Positions 9,201 through 21,397 of a stretch of 58,622 nucleotides of DNA are shown piece by piece. The first letter of the stretch is position 1, and each line of letters starts with the position of its first letter. The notes under the pieces are model-generated. The model ran no database searches, had not been told where the DNA came from, and saw nothing but the letters and a program-made list of their open reading frames with translations. Source of the DNA: Microbotryomycetes sp. JL201 (taxonomy: Eukaryota > Basidiomycota > Microbotryomycetes); contig JAQYUZ010000065.1 of assembly GCA_033819885.1 (NCBI GenBank), positions 1-58,622 on the forward strand. The letters run 5' to 3'. Both the position numbers and the translations under genes were made by a program.

Positions 9201-11746
9201 CTCGCGCAACGAAGAGAAGAACATTGTGATCGTCGGGCCGATGCCAGACTCAAATGCGACAGAAAACTCGGGCAGCGCTGTTGACGGCTGGGACTCGCTG
9301 ACTGCAGGACAGTTGGTCGAGGGCAAAGTGCTGAAAGTCTTGCCCTCTGCTATACTGGTCCAGGTTTCCCGAAGCGTGCGAGGCCGGGTCAGCATGACAG
9401 AACTCGAAGACGACTTTGACAGCGTGCGCCTATCCGACTTCAAGAGTGGTAGAAATGTTCGCTGCTTCGTGATCGCCGTCGACGCTTCAAACAAGCGCTT
9501 GGAGCTGTCTATGCGCAGGTCTCGGGTTGAGGAGAGTGGGGAAGCCGCCGACCCCGCCATCGACACCGTCGCCCAGCTCAATGAGGGTGAAAAGATCAGA
9601 GGATTCGTAAAAAACATCGCAAAGCAAGGCGTCTTCGTCCAGCTAGGTCATGATGTGACGGCTCGGGTGCAAATCAAGGTCGGTATTTTCTAAACAAGCT
9701 TGATTGATTCGCTGACGTGGCGCGGGGTCTAGGAACTGTTCGATGAGTTCGTCAAAGACTGGGAAAGCCAATTCACAATCGGGCAGCTCGTCTGCGGTCG
9801 GATCATATCGTGAGGATTGCGACTGCTTCCTTTTGTGCAACAGCTAAGGTCTTTTCTGTGCAGCGTCGACAAAGTCCGCAATCAAGTTGAGATGTCTCTC
9901 CGAACCGCGCAGCAATCAAAGAAGGATGTCCGTTCGGTTGGCAATATCGACGGCCTCGAGCGCGGTCAGATCGTCGGCGGCACGATCAAGCGCATCGAGA
10001 CGTTCGGCGTGTTCATTCGCCTGGACGACTTCGACATCACCGGACTCTGTCATAAGAGCAAGGTCTGTCGCTTATCTAGCTAGCAAGCCGCGATTGTTAT
10101 TCAAACCATCCTCGCGCGCAGGTCACGGATGACGAGAGCGTGCCTTGGACAAAGGCAGTGAAAGAAGGCGACAAAGTCCGTGCTTTAGTCACCGATGTCG
10201 ACGTTTCCAGCAAAAAGGTATCGCTTGCACTCAGGAGATCTATGATGCCAGAGAATGAAGAGGGGTATTCTGGGCCCGAGAGCGAGAAGGAGGATTCTGC
10301 AGAGTCGGACGACCAAGACGAGAATTCTGACGATGACGATGACGAAAACGACATTTTGCGATTGAATGCCGACGAAAGCGAAACTGAAGAGGACGATCAC
10401 GCAGTTGAATCTGACCTGGAATCTGCGCATTCTGATGATGACAAGTCACAGGTGCGTCCGCATGTCTTGAACTTACGATCGCGCCCTCACTCAGCGGTTC
10501 TTCAGGCTTCTTCTAAGGCTGCGGGCACAACACCAACTCTATCGACCAGCGGCTTTGCTTGGACCGAGTCTCAGTCGTTTCCAGCCGAGGCTACGAAAGG
10601 CGACGACGACGACGACGACGACGATATGATGCAAGCCGAGCTTTTCGCCACCAAAGACGACAAGCAGGCTGCCAGCACGTCTGAGCAGCTTGCGCGGGCG
10701 GCTGACGGTGCTCCAGCCACAGCGGCTGATTTCGAGCGCTTGCTTTTGGGCGAGCCCAACTCATCCTACTTGTGGATCCAATACATCTCTTTCTTTGTTG
10801 GATTGTCTCAAATGGACAAAGCCCGGCAAATCGCAGAACGGGCGTTGAAGACAATCAATTTTCGCCAGGAAGATGAAAAGCTCAACGTGTGGACGGCTCT
10901 GCTGAATCTCGAGCACGCATACGGCGATGACAAGTCTCTTGACAAGGTCTTCAGGGACGCACTGCAGATGAACGATGCTAAGCGAGTGTATCAGCGCATG
11001 CTGGACATTCACGCACGCGCATCCGAGTTTGAGGTAACCGAGAGAGGCCATCTCGCTGGTGCCCTGTTCTATTGCTGAAGTGTGTGTTTCGTGCTTGTGC
11101 AGGCCGAGGAATCTTTATACAAGAAGTTCGTCCGCAAATTTGGCAGCCACCCGGATGTATGGACCTCGTTCGCCCAATTCTACTTGCGGCAACAAAGACC
11201 CGAGGACGCGCGAGCGCTGTTGCCCCGCAGTCTCAAGAGCCTGGAGAAACGCGACCGTGAGTGTCGAAGTAGTCGATGGCTTGTCCGTCAAGGATACTCA
11301 GCTTTCGCTGTCGCGACGCAGATGTCGACACGATTTCTAAGTTTGCTCAGCTCGAGTTCAAGCTTGGCGATGCCGAGCGCGGAAGGACGATTTTTGAGGG
11401 CGTCGTCGAGTCTCATCCAAAGCGTCTTGATCTTTGGCTTGTCTACGTTGATCAAGAAATCAAGCAGGGCAACGTTGTCGGTGTACGCGCATTGTTTGAG
11501 CGATTGCTGCAGCAGCGCCTGTCTAGCAGTGAGTGTTCTCGGCGGACAACCTTGCACTGGACTTGCCGACTGAAGGGCTGTTGTTTTGTGTCGTTCTTAG
11601 AAAAGGGCAAGGCCGTTTTCAAAAAGTGGCTCTCGTTTGAAAAGGAGCATGGCGACGAGGCTGGAGCTGCCGCCGTGAAGGACAAGGCTCTCGCTTTCGT
11701 TGCTGCTTTGTCGCAAGCTTCGGGCGAGGCCAATGAGGACGAGTAA
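6217..11746 (+). CDS. RRP5: rRNA biogenesis protein RRP5 (S1 repeats plus HAT repeats)
   Basis: A very large gene with at least 14 introns. After a basic N-terminus comes the RRP5 signature FPRGGGTSLT, then a series of S1 RNA-binding modules. The first begins RLVPGTKVLGQITT. Others carry SVEDHGYAMSFG, KGTV-like GESLTATVKRL, and VIKRIETFGVFIRL-like strands. An acidic linker (10255-10440, with a run of aspartate codons near 10600) leads to C-terminal HAT repeats: SYLWIQYISFFVG, ARQIAERAL, EKLNVWTALLNLEHAYG and SHPKRLDLWLVYVD. RRP5 is the nucleolar factor needed for both the 18S and the 5.8S/25S arms of pre-rRNA processing. Clear introns include 7271-7344. The stop is TAA at 11744. The first exon/intron border near 6610-6675 is uncertain. 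Confidence 0.93.
10600..10625 (+). repeat. GAC triplet run encoding an aspartate tract in RRP5
   Basis: A near-perfect run of GAC triplets inside the RRP5 coding frame encodes eight or more consecutive acidic residues just upstream of the HAT repeats. Confidence 0.85.
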
Positions 11747-12145
11747 GGAGCGGAATGGTCGTTGGTGTTGCAATCTTGATTTGATACAGATACATCGACA
11801 AAGACGATCCCTAACAACGCCGGGTAGCGATACCTTTTGCGTAATCTGTTCAGCCTCACGATTGTTGTCCGGCCCTGGTTCGACGCGTGATCGATCGCGT
11901 GCGGTAGCATACACACGCGCACGCACGCACGCGCCTCGACGCGTTTCGACCGGGTTGATTTTCCCGTTCTTTGTTCGCCCACAGTCTCCGAGGAGCCCAC
12001 TCGTCAGCCTTTTCGGACGATAGTTGAGAACTGTCGTCGCTCTTGACTGTGTCACTGGCGACGGAGGCACGAGCGAGCGTCGGCTGCGCCTACGTCGATT
12101 CTGCAGCTCGGCGCCGCCGTCGCGCCCCGCACCAGTCAGAGCGCC
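11747..12145. other. intergenic spacer between RRP5 and the Tea1-like gene
   Basis: Holds a short CACG/CACA-rich tract around 11910-11935 and a CG-rich stretch before the next ATG. It presumably contains the RRP5 3' end and the promoter and leader of the kelch gene. I see no open frame of coding character. Confidence 0.5.
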
Positions 12146-15100
12146 ATGGCAATCTTTAGCTCTGGCAAGAGCAAGAGCAAGAAGGAAGGAATGCAATCCC
12201 CGAACCTCAACTCGTCGACTGGCTCATTTGTGCCGCGCAGTGCATCCGGCGGCAGCTCAACGGTCAGATACACGCAAGACAGGGCCATGTCGCCGCCTCA
12301 TGGCAACTACGTACAGCACCAACAGCTCGACGCGTCACCCGCCTCGTCCGTGTCGGCTTCGAATGCCGCCGCCGCTGCTGCTGCCGCTCGCGCGCCGTCG
12401 CCGCCGCACGCGCTGCTGTCTTCGACCACCGCAAACGCCGCGCCGCCGATGAGCGTATTGTATCCTTGGTCGCAGCGCCGCCTGGCTTTGCTGCCTGCGT
12501 TGCTTATCGACGATGAGGCAACAGCGCATGCGGACGCGCCGACCACGAAACCTGGCGCCATCTCGCCAGCGCCGTTCCCTCGCTACGGGCACAGCGTCAA
12601 CCCCGTCGCAGCACACGCCACAGGCGAGCTGTACATCTTTGGTGGACTCGTGCAGAACGAAGTCAAAAACGACTTGTATGTGCTGCACTGCGCCGAATTG
12701 GACGCCACTGCTGCTGCCACAGCCGGACAAGCGCCACTCGTCAACTCTGCGCCGCTCAATATCGGTCTCGTTGGCACGAGCGGCGAAATTCCGGGCCCAC
12801 GCGTCGGTCATGCCAGCGTCGGAGTCGGCAATGTCCTCATTGTGTGGGGCGGTGACACCAAAAGTCATCCTGACGACGTTCAAGATGATGGCCTGTATTT
12901 ACTCAATCTGAGTATGCCATCATTCCAAAACCTGCTGGATGTTTGCTGATGCAAAGATCTGCAGGCACAAAAGAATGGACGCGCGTCAAGGTCTCTGGCC
13001 CAGTGCCAGAAGGCCGCTACGGCCACGCAGCAGCCATGGTCGGCAGTCGATTTTTCCTCTTCGGAGGACAAAAGGATGACGGTGGATTTATGAACGACCT
13101 TGTGTGGTTTGACCTGCAAAAGCGTGGGCTTTCTTCGAGTTGTTGCAAAGCCTCAAGAGCTGACGAGACCATTGAAACTCTGTAGTCAAGACCGGATCGC
13201 CCCGATGGACATTCGTCAATTACCCGAAGGGTGCTATTGTACCTCCAAAGCGGACGGGGCACACGGCAGTTACGCACGGCGATTGCATATACATGTAAGG
13301 ATCCTGATGTCCTCGCTTTTGGCCATTGCAGCAAAGCCTCACCATTTCATCCGCAGCTTTGGCGGCACCGACGGCCAGTACCACTACAACGACACGTGGT
13401 GTTACGACACGAACGCTGGATCATGGGTCGAGCTGTCGTGCATAGGATACATTCCTGTTCCACGCGAGGGTCACAGTGCTTGCCTCGTTGACGATGTCAT
13501 GTACATTTTTGGCGGTCGCGGCGTTGACGGCAAGGATCTGGAGGATCTCGCGGCTTTCAAAATTTCGAGTGCGTACCCTGGCCACAGCGCTGCTCTCGAC
13601 AACAGCACTCATTGGGCTACTGTTCTTTGCAGATCAGCGATGGTTCATGTTTCAGAATATGGGTCCTGCACCGTCGGGCCGGTCAGGCCACGCAATGGCT
13701 ACGTACCAGAACAAGGTGTTGGTCCTCGGCGGCGAGTCGTACACGTCGCAGCGCGCCGACGATCCTGCTTTTGTGCACATTTTGGACACAAGTGAGCTCT
13801 CTTCAGCGCTAAAAGCGTGGAGCTTCAGTCTAATACTTGATCCAAGGCAAAATCAAGTATCCATCAGACTCGCGCAAAAGTCAGCCTGTGCAGAGAAAAT
13901 CCTCGCTCCCAGCCATGGTGGCTACAGAGGGCGAACGATCCACTTCTTCAATGTCAGATAAAGCTTTCGGTAACGGACATTCAGTCAAGTCTCCGCAAGC
14001 GGTTGTTGCCGATCAGGCATCGAATGGTCCGCCTACGAGACCTGCAAGACCAGACGACGACAGGCTAGCGCGGCGGACGCCCGACCACGCGCTTGGGCGA
14101 GATAGCGACCGTGTTGCCTCGCCCAGCAACAGTGGGACCTCTCGTCCTCGCGCGGCTTCACAAGGCTCCGGATCTGCGGGCCCGAGATCGATCAGACCGA
14201 TATCTCCTCCCGCCCCACACTCGATCACGAACTCATTGCCAAGTCTAGGTTCAGCTTCCGCCGGCCCTCATGATAAAGTTGTCGACCACCAGGTGAACGG
14301 CTCTGCCGCTCCCCCCGCCGATGCCTTCTACTACGGCGCCCGGCCGCCAGATAACGTAACTGAGACTCTCAAATCGAAAGAGGCTGAACTGACAACTCTC
14401 AGAGCTCACCAAGCATGGATGCTTGCTGCTCTGTCATCCGCCATGACTCGCGGCTTCATCCCTCCGAGCAACGTCCCCGAACATTTCGAGGCCGCCACGA
14501 AAATAGGCGACAGCGCTGATGATCGCAGCTCTGTCCTCCTGCAACTCAAGCAAGACCTCGCCTCTGCAAAAGTGAGTGCTGACACACCCTGCAATCTGGG
14601 CGTTGAGAAATGTTGACATCCGAGTGTCCAGTCTTCGCTCGCGGATCGTGCGAGACTGTACGACGACCGATTAGACGAGAGCTCGAAAGCCACTGCGATT
14701 GCACTCCAGGAAGCAGCCTTCTTGCGCGCTAAACTTGCAGCGATCGAGTCCGGATCAGCAGCAGACTTGAACCATGCCGAGCGCAGGCGACTTTCTGAGC
14801 TCGAGCAACACGTATCTGAGACAGCAACAGCTAAATATGAGCTTCAACAACACGTCACCAGATTGGAAGCGCAGTTGGCCGACATGGTCGGTGAAAAGGC
14901 CTTGTTCGATGAGCGGCACCAAGCCGCCGTTAGTCGCGCAGATGCTGCAGAGAGCTCGTATTCGCGAGCGCTGTCCGACTACGCCGACCTGCAGAAGCGT
15001 GTACACAGCCACGAATCAACTCTCCAGTATCATGTCGAAAGAATTGCATCACTCACGTCGTCCGCAAGCCAAGCCGAGAGCGAGAATGCTCGTCTCAAGA

Positions 15101-16936
15101 AAGGCCTCGAAATGGCTGAGGCGGCCGCGGATCAGCACTCTCGTGCGATGAAGGATGCACAAGCCGCTCTCTTGGCTTCTGCGACTCAACACGACGAACT
15201 TCGCAACATGCATCAACGCCTCGTCATGACGGCCAACAAGCACGAGACCCAGAACGCACATCTGCAAGCGCAGCTTGCATCTACCCAACAGGAAATGGAA
15301 TCGCTGCGCAAACAACTTGAAAGCGCGGAGCAGCAACTGCAATCTTCGCACGCGGCCCACGCGGCCGCTCAAGCGTTGGCCACGGGCGGTCTGGCAGAAC
15401 TGCTTGCGACCAAACCAGTTGGCGCCACGCGGAGCTTAGCAGATTCAGACAACGAGCTCCAAGACCGCATGCGACCATTGCAAGAAGAGCGTGACTCGCT
15501 CCAGCGGTTCCTTGACGAGCTGAGAGGCAAGCACGAAACGGCTACGAGCAAGCTGGACGACGCACTTGCGCGACACGCGCAACTACAAGCTCAGGTCGTG
15601 CAGCTCAGGGGCGAGCTTGCTGCGGTGAAATCTGAAGCCGCTCAATCACGGACAAGTTGCGCTCAGCTGCAAGCTGCGGTCGACGCTCGCGAAAGCGAGG
15701 CGCGAGACGCGAAGAGTCGGGTACGGCAGAGCGAAATTCGTGTGCAGCTACTGCGAAACTTCATGGCAGAGAACAACTTGTCGGCTACAGACGAAGAACT
15801 CGACCGCAAGTACCCAGAATTTGATGGGACTGAAACTCCAGAAGATCTGCATCGTCGTGTTCAAGATCTCGAAAGTCGACTTGAGCAACAGAAGAAGCTG
15901 TACTCGGAACTTGACGCCTCTCACCAGGAGCTGTCCAGAGACAAGGAAGAGCGGTCTGTTTTGAACGCGAGCGCGGATGACAGGACGAAGCGGCTGGAAA
16001 CGGACCTGGAAGCATTGCGTACTCGTCACACTCAGCTCGAGGGCACCCATCTCAAGGCAGTGCAATACGTCAAAGGCACCGAAAAAATGCTCAGACGAAT
16101 GAAAGAGGTCCGTTGATATCGCATCTTGCTTTACGCCTTCCATAGCTGAGCTCCCTTGATGCAGGAGCTGACTCGATACAAGGACCGCTGCGAAGAACTC
16201 GAGGCCAAGTCTGGTGCGCTGCCTGAAGAGCATGCAGCCGAAATGGAGACCTTGCGGGCCAAGGCTGCCGAAGCAGAAAGCACCAAGGCGCAACATGCAG
16301 ACTTGCAACGCAAGGTGGCAGCACTCGAGGCCGAGCACGAACGCGCCCGGTCTAGCTCCTCTGCCAAGGCAGATGAGCTCACGAGGGAGGTTACAAGGCT
16401 AGACCAGGAGCTGGACAAGGCACGTCACGATCTGGAAGAAACTTTGGCCATCAACGCCTCTTTGAACCAGCAAGTCTGCGTTATTGCCACCTCCTTAGAA
16501 AGTCCCTGTGCTGATCTGATACGACTTTGCAGGGAGTTGACTACAGCACTCAAGCATTCTTCACCGAGCCGGACCACCGGGGATGGAAGCGTGACTCGTC
16601 TGGAGGCAGAGCTGACGCAGTGCGTCGTGACGGCCAAATGAGCTCTTTCTGAATGGCCAATAGCTCATGTCTACTTTGCTCTTTCCAGAGCTCAAAACAA
16701 AGCTGAATGGCTCAAACGCGAGAATGCCGCGCTCGAAGAGAGATGCAGGACTGCGTACGCCCTTCGCGATCGAAGCACAACGATAGCTCACTGATGGCCC
16801 TGATCTATTTGAATAGGGAGTCCAAGATAGCTTTGCTACTAGACCACTGTGAGCAGTGCGAGAGCTCGGACAAGCCGATCGCAAGCTGACAAACCACGTG
16901 CGCGCAGTGGAGGGCGGAGACAGTCCAGAAGCTTAA
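12146..16936 (+). CDS. TEA1: Tea1/Kel1-like cell-end marker: kelch repeats plus long coiled coil
   Basis: After a low-complexity, alanine-rich head come kelch blades: FPRYGHSVNPV...LYIFGGLV, GPRVGHASVGVGN, GRYGHAAAMVGSRFFLFGG, YNDTWCYDT, REGHSACLVDDVMYIFGG and SGRSGHAMATYQNKVLVLGG. A proline/serine-rich linker follows. From about 14340 a very long heptad-rich coiled coil runs to the C-terminus, with dense Glu/Gln/Leu/Ala (LEQHVSETATAKYELQQHV). The end reads ESKIALLLDHLEGG, the usual tail of Tea1-like proteins, with the stop TAA at 16934. In fission yeast Tea1 is carried on microtubule tips to cell ends and recruits formin-linked polarity factors; Kel1 is the budding-yeast relative. Introns lie within the kelch part and near 14573-14630, 16110-16163, 16470-16530, 16640-16690 and in the last 200 bases. 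Exact 3' exons are inferred. Confidence 0.85.
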
Positions 16937-17073
16937 AATTGGTACACGTTTCCTTACGACCTGATTATGTCTGCTCGAGTGATGTATTTCCCTGGGACGA
17001 CGATGTATGGCGTCATGATATGTTCCTGTTGCAACGAATTGTCTATTTCGAGTCGATTCTGCTCAACTCGAAT

Positions 17074-19026
17074 TTATGGAAGTCTGACGAGCACGCTCGG
17101 CTGTCCTTTCCACACGCTTAAATCTTCTTGATCGTTCACAGAGTCCCAATATTCCTGGCCAAACTTTGGCTTCGCTCGCCGATGCATTCCGTCCCAGTCA
17201 TCGTCCACGTCCGCTTCAATTGCTTCTGACGAGGTGACCACGGGCACGCAAGACGGGTGAAGCCGCACAACGCAGACGGCGTCATGGACTTCGACAAGTG
17301 TGCCGTATTTGAGAGCGCTCGTAGGCTGCGATGACGTCGGGTCAAGCTCCAAGACCTGGACAATCGTCAATTCACGAGATTGAATGTGATACAGGAGTAG
17401 AACCTACTTCGAAGGCTACCTTGGATCCTACGGCATCAGCTGGCGTCACGATGACTGTGAGCTCGTTCCGTCCCAGCTTAGCACGGATGTCTGCGGGTGA
17501 CAAGTATCCATCCGAGCGCGACATGTCCTTTGACGCTATTGTTCTCGTTGCGCTTGGCAGAGAGCAGGGCGAGGCTTGTGGGACAAAGTCATCCGCCGTG
17601 CCAGAGACGGTTTGAGTGAAGCCGGCTTGCCATCCGCGAGCTTCGACATCAGTCCAAGACACGAGAACGTTGGGCGGCAGATCTGTCCTTCCACTCGGGA
17701 CAACACCTGCCACATGTTTCTTGTTCGTTTCTGCTTGCTCTTGAGTGTGCTCAAGAGCAATTGCGCCGTCACCTGATTCGTGATTGTCGACAATGGCGGA
17801 ACTGCTACTGGCTGACGGCTGCGAACCCAATTCGGCTTCAAAGACCGTCTTTTTGCCTTGAACGGGAACACCGTTGGTTCGTGTAACGATACGTTTCTTT
17901 TTGTTCTTATTCTGTCCGGCAAGATGGATCATGTTTGCCGATTGCATATCCGTGGTCGGCAACAAGTCACCGTAGGGATCCTTGAGCTCGGCGGATATGT
18001 TTGTTCTCTGCTTCTTCGCTGCCGATGCGGCGGACGAATCTTTTACAGAAGCAGCATTCAGTAAAAGCCAACTACTCGATTTGAACGCAGCGTGGGCCTC
18101 ACTCTTTGGTGCGTCAGACTCCACAAGCGAAACAGTACTCGCTTCTTCTAAAGGTCTATCCTGCGTCTGTTGTGCGGCAGCATGTCGTGCCGCTCTCAAT
18201 ACCCTTCTGCGCTGATTTCGAGCTTTGGTACGACGGAGACCCGAGCCGGGAGCGACGACACTACCACTGCAGTGAGCTCGCGATTCGAGGCGAGACGGAT
18301 CAGTCTCTGCGTTTGAATTTGCTTGAGAGTTTGAGGAGTCGGATGATGACGAGCTTGAGGGCGAAGCAGGGCGTTCAGGGCGTCCCGAGTGGGACGAGGA
18401 GGAGGATGAGGAAGAGGACGATCTTGAGCTCGAGGTGGATGACAACGAAGACGAATCCGACGAAGAGCTGCTGGGTTCCGATGAGGTCGAGGATATTGAT
18501 TGCCGTTTGCGCTTACGAGAGGCGACAACGAAGCTCGGTCCTGTGGCGGGTGTGGCGAGTTTGACGCTGAAATGCGGCAACGTCAGCATTTCGTCACAAT
18601 GTCACTGTGTGTAACCGCAGACGAATTTGATTCACTCTATGACATCAGTTTCCTGCTCGCGAGCAAGGGGACAAGGTGTGCAAGTCAGCGGTGAGCTGGA
18701 CGGGGCGCGCGCAGCCTTGCACGAGGACGGATGGGTGCATACCGGCGAGAGGATTGAGCATGGCGATGTGGGCAAGACTTGGAACCCTGCAGGTGCGATA
18801 TCATCTCAGCGATTTGGAAGAGGAGCACGGGTGTGTTGCTCGTCTTGCCTTGCAATTCAAGCACGAGCTGCGCGTCTGTGCCGAGCACGCTGCGCAGCTT
18901 TGGCAAGAGTACAGATGCTACGGTTCCGTGGCGGGTGCGGTCTGGTTCGTGCATGCCATCGTCCAAATCGATCCACGCTTTGACGAGTGGCAGCGGCGCA
19001 TGCGACACGATGCGGATTCGTGCCAT
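17074..19026 (-). CDS. COIL: coilin orthologue (Cajal-body scaffold protein)
   Basis: Five exons: 19026-18849, 18786-18743, 18652-18636 (17 bases), 18566-17408 and 17355-17074. The N-terminus, MARIRIVSHAPLPLVKAWIDL, then LVLELQGFQVLPTSP and ETDVIDVKLA, follows the ubiquitin-like coilin N-domain (compare the human layout LEGGLLPP ... DNDCLRVKLE). The middle is serine-rich with a basic RKRKRQ signal and KNKKKRIV. The C-terminus, VGSKVAFEVLELDPTSSQP then YGTLVEVHDAVCVVRLH, matches the coilin Tudor-like domain. Coilin organises Cajal bodies and snRNP maturation; fission yeast Mug174 is a recognised fungal counterpart. The intron at 18787-18848 appears to use a GC donor. It converges on the Tea1-like gene. 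The ATG at 18589 lies in an intron and is not the start. Identity rests on two separate conserved ends. Confidence 0.75.
18353..18520 (-). repeat. serine-rich low-complexity tract in coilin
   Basis: Serine codons dominate here (runs such as SSSSSSSSSS with scattered E, D, R), giving a compositionally biased, probably phosphorylated linker between the coilin N-domain and the Tudor-like C-domain. Confidence 0.8.
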
Positions 19027-19226
19027 CGTCAAGATTGTGCGTGCGAGCTGCACGAGTCGACCTGTAGCGCACGCCCTGCAAGACGAAGACCGTCGCGCCC
19101 CTGTTTAGTTTTCCGAAAAAAAGTCACGTGAGCCGAGCACAATCGCGCGCTCTCATTCTTGGGATTCGATCCACTCGGCGCACCTTGAGCGTCGTGGCGT
19201 CATTCATCCGTCGTCTAGTGAATCGC

Positions 19227-21293
19227 ATGATGTCGGGTGCGATAGGCGACGAGCGGGCGGCGATCGCCGAGCAGATCGCGCAGCTCGAGCGCCGCCTCAA
19301 ACGGCTCGACACGCACCACGCAGCGCCCGATGCGCCGTTGCACGAGCCACAAATGCTTCAAAGACCTGGAAGCGCCGCCATCACGGGTCACCCAGGCAAG
19401 ATGGGTCCGCTGCCACCCGCGCTCGCCCGCCAGCCGAAGCGACACATTGCATTGCTTTTCAGGTGAGATGTTTCCGGACTATAAGTAACAGAGATCGTTT
19501 TGATACTCGCATTTCGGCCAGAGGCTGACCTGAGCCGTTCTTATTTGCTTTGTTCTGCACGCCGCCACTTGTTTACGGTTCAAATGCACCAGCTACGAAG
19601 GATGGGAATTCAGCGGCATGGCGTATCAACCGCCACGTGCAAATTCGCGCAACATGACCGTGGAAGGCGTCATGCTCGAAGCGCTCGAACGCGCCAGGCT
19701 CATCGAACCTAGAATCGACGCAGACGGGTTCGCGTGCGGATTCGAACGATGTGGACGTACAGACGCAGGCGTAAGCTCGTCAGCTCAAGTCATCAATCTG
19801 TGGGTCAGGAGCACTCTTGCGGACCCGATGGGAGAACTGGAACGTTGCGAGACTCCATCACCTCTCGCCAACACTGGCAGGCCGTATGACGCGACTGCGA
19901 TCACACCATCGTCGTCGACGACTCGATCACGCTCAGGGAGCCTGACGAGTGAATACTCTGCCATGTTAGCCTCGCCTGTAGCAGACGACAAATCACCGAG
20001 GAACGAGGTCGTCAGCTTCGAGACTGAGCTGCCATACGTCAACCTCATCAACCGCCACCTCCCACCGTCGGTTCGAGTGCTCGCGTGGTCACCCGTATCG
20101 AGAACTTTCTCGTCTCGCCACTCTTGTATATGGCGCCACTACAAATACTTTTTCAGCAGTTCGGGAACACAACCGCTCCTAAGCTCAAAATTTGACTTTG
20201 GCTCGGCTTACCCCGACGCACCAAATCAGCACGAATGGCAAACCAAGCTCAAAACTCTCGCGCTTGACCACATGGACTTGGACGTCGGACTCATGAGGCA
20301 AGCTGCCTCTTATCTCGTGGGCGAGCACGATTTTCGGAATTTGTGCAAACTCGACCCTCCTAAACAGCTACCGACGCATCGTCGGACTGTGGTCTCTGCC
20401 ACTATCGACAGTGTCGAAGGCGAGGAGCCCGACATGTTTGTGCTCAACTTGCGTGGAAACGCTTTCGTGAGAACGGGCTGATCATCAAAGCTGTTCAGCA
20501 TGACTGACCGTTTTGCATCCACGCATCTCAGCTGTATAATCAAGTGCGGCACATCATTGCACTGTTATTCCTCGTCGGTGCACGACTTGAAAAGCCAGAG
20601 GCGGTCAAACAACTTTTGTGGACAACTCAACGAACAGAAGCGACAGAGAAGCTCTTCACGCTCGAAGAAAAAGAATCGCTCGAGCTCGTGCAAGGCAAAC
20701 CTGGGTACGAGCTCGCTGATCACCTGCCGCTGATTTTGTGGAAGTGTGGATTCAATTCGACCGACCTCAGCTGGCGTATAGACCAATTGCCGCGTCAGAC
20801 AGATCTCGCTGGACCGAGTAGCAGCACCGCGATCGACAGTCGCGCACCGAGGCCAAAATTACCACTCGAACCCAACGAGCTGTTTCGTAGACAGTACCTC
20901 GACATGTACCAGAGGTGGACTGAAGCGAGGTTGCACTCAATCATACTACGTCACCATCTAGCTTCTTTCGCTCAGCATTCGCCGTCCCTGCCAGACTTTG
21001 ACGACACTGCAACGTCGCATCCTGCACAAATGGCGTACTACACGCCCAATGGTGCGGGTAAGTTCAGTCGGAGGACGACGTACGTGCCACTGCTACAAAG
21101 AAAGAGGGGCGATTCGCCAGAAATGGTCAACGAAAGATGGGCGAAAGGGCGTGGGGCGGAACAAATGGCGCAAAGGGCCGCCAACAGGGAACAGAACGAA
21201 GCTGCACGAGAACTCAAGATGGCCAAGAAGCGCGCGGCTTTTGCTGAGAAAGCAAGACTCGAGGCAGAACAGAGCAGCCAGAGAGAACGTTAG
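19227..21293 (+). CDS. PUS3: tRNA pseudouridine(38/39) synthase Pus3/Deg1
   Basis: Three exons. Exon 1 starts at ATG 19227 with a short coiled region (IAEQIAQLERRLKRL). It joins HIALLFSYEGWEFSGMAYQ, the TruA opening strand. The catalytic-aspartate motif reads CGRTDAGVSSSAQVI. Further family motifs are VLAWSPVSRTFSSRHSC, YKYFF, AASYLVGEHDFRNLCKLD and, across the second intron (20470-20530), NAFLYNQVRHIIALLFLVG. The long insert between the catalytic strand and LPYVNLINRHLPP is typical of the eukaryotic Deg1 branch. The enzyme makes pseudouridine at positions 38 and 39 of the tRNA anticodon stem-loop, acting in nucleus and cytosol. The C-terminal tail (RELKMAKKRAAFAEKAR) is basic and alanine-rich. 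The gene ends about 100 bases from the converging glutaminase gene. Confidence 0.92.
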
Positions 21294-21397
21294 ATCATTG
21301 TTGCATAGACGAGACGGTATTCGAGACAGCATGTCCATCACACGTGAAAGGAGAACGAGAATCCAAACGAGCACGATACAGTAGTAGATGGTACACT

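Noticed and set aside
11900-11940. CACG/CACA tract considered as a telomere-like or origin element
   Set aside because: It is a short simple repeat in an ordinary spacer, with no higher-order repeat around it.
17372-18589. Coilin-region reverse frame starting at ATG 18589 as a complete gene
   Set aside because: That ATG lies in an intron. Upstream exons restore the conserved N-domain and a downstream exon restores the Tudor-like end.
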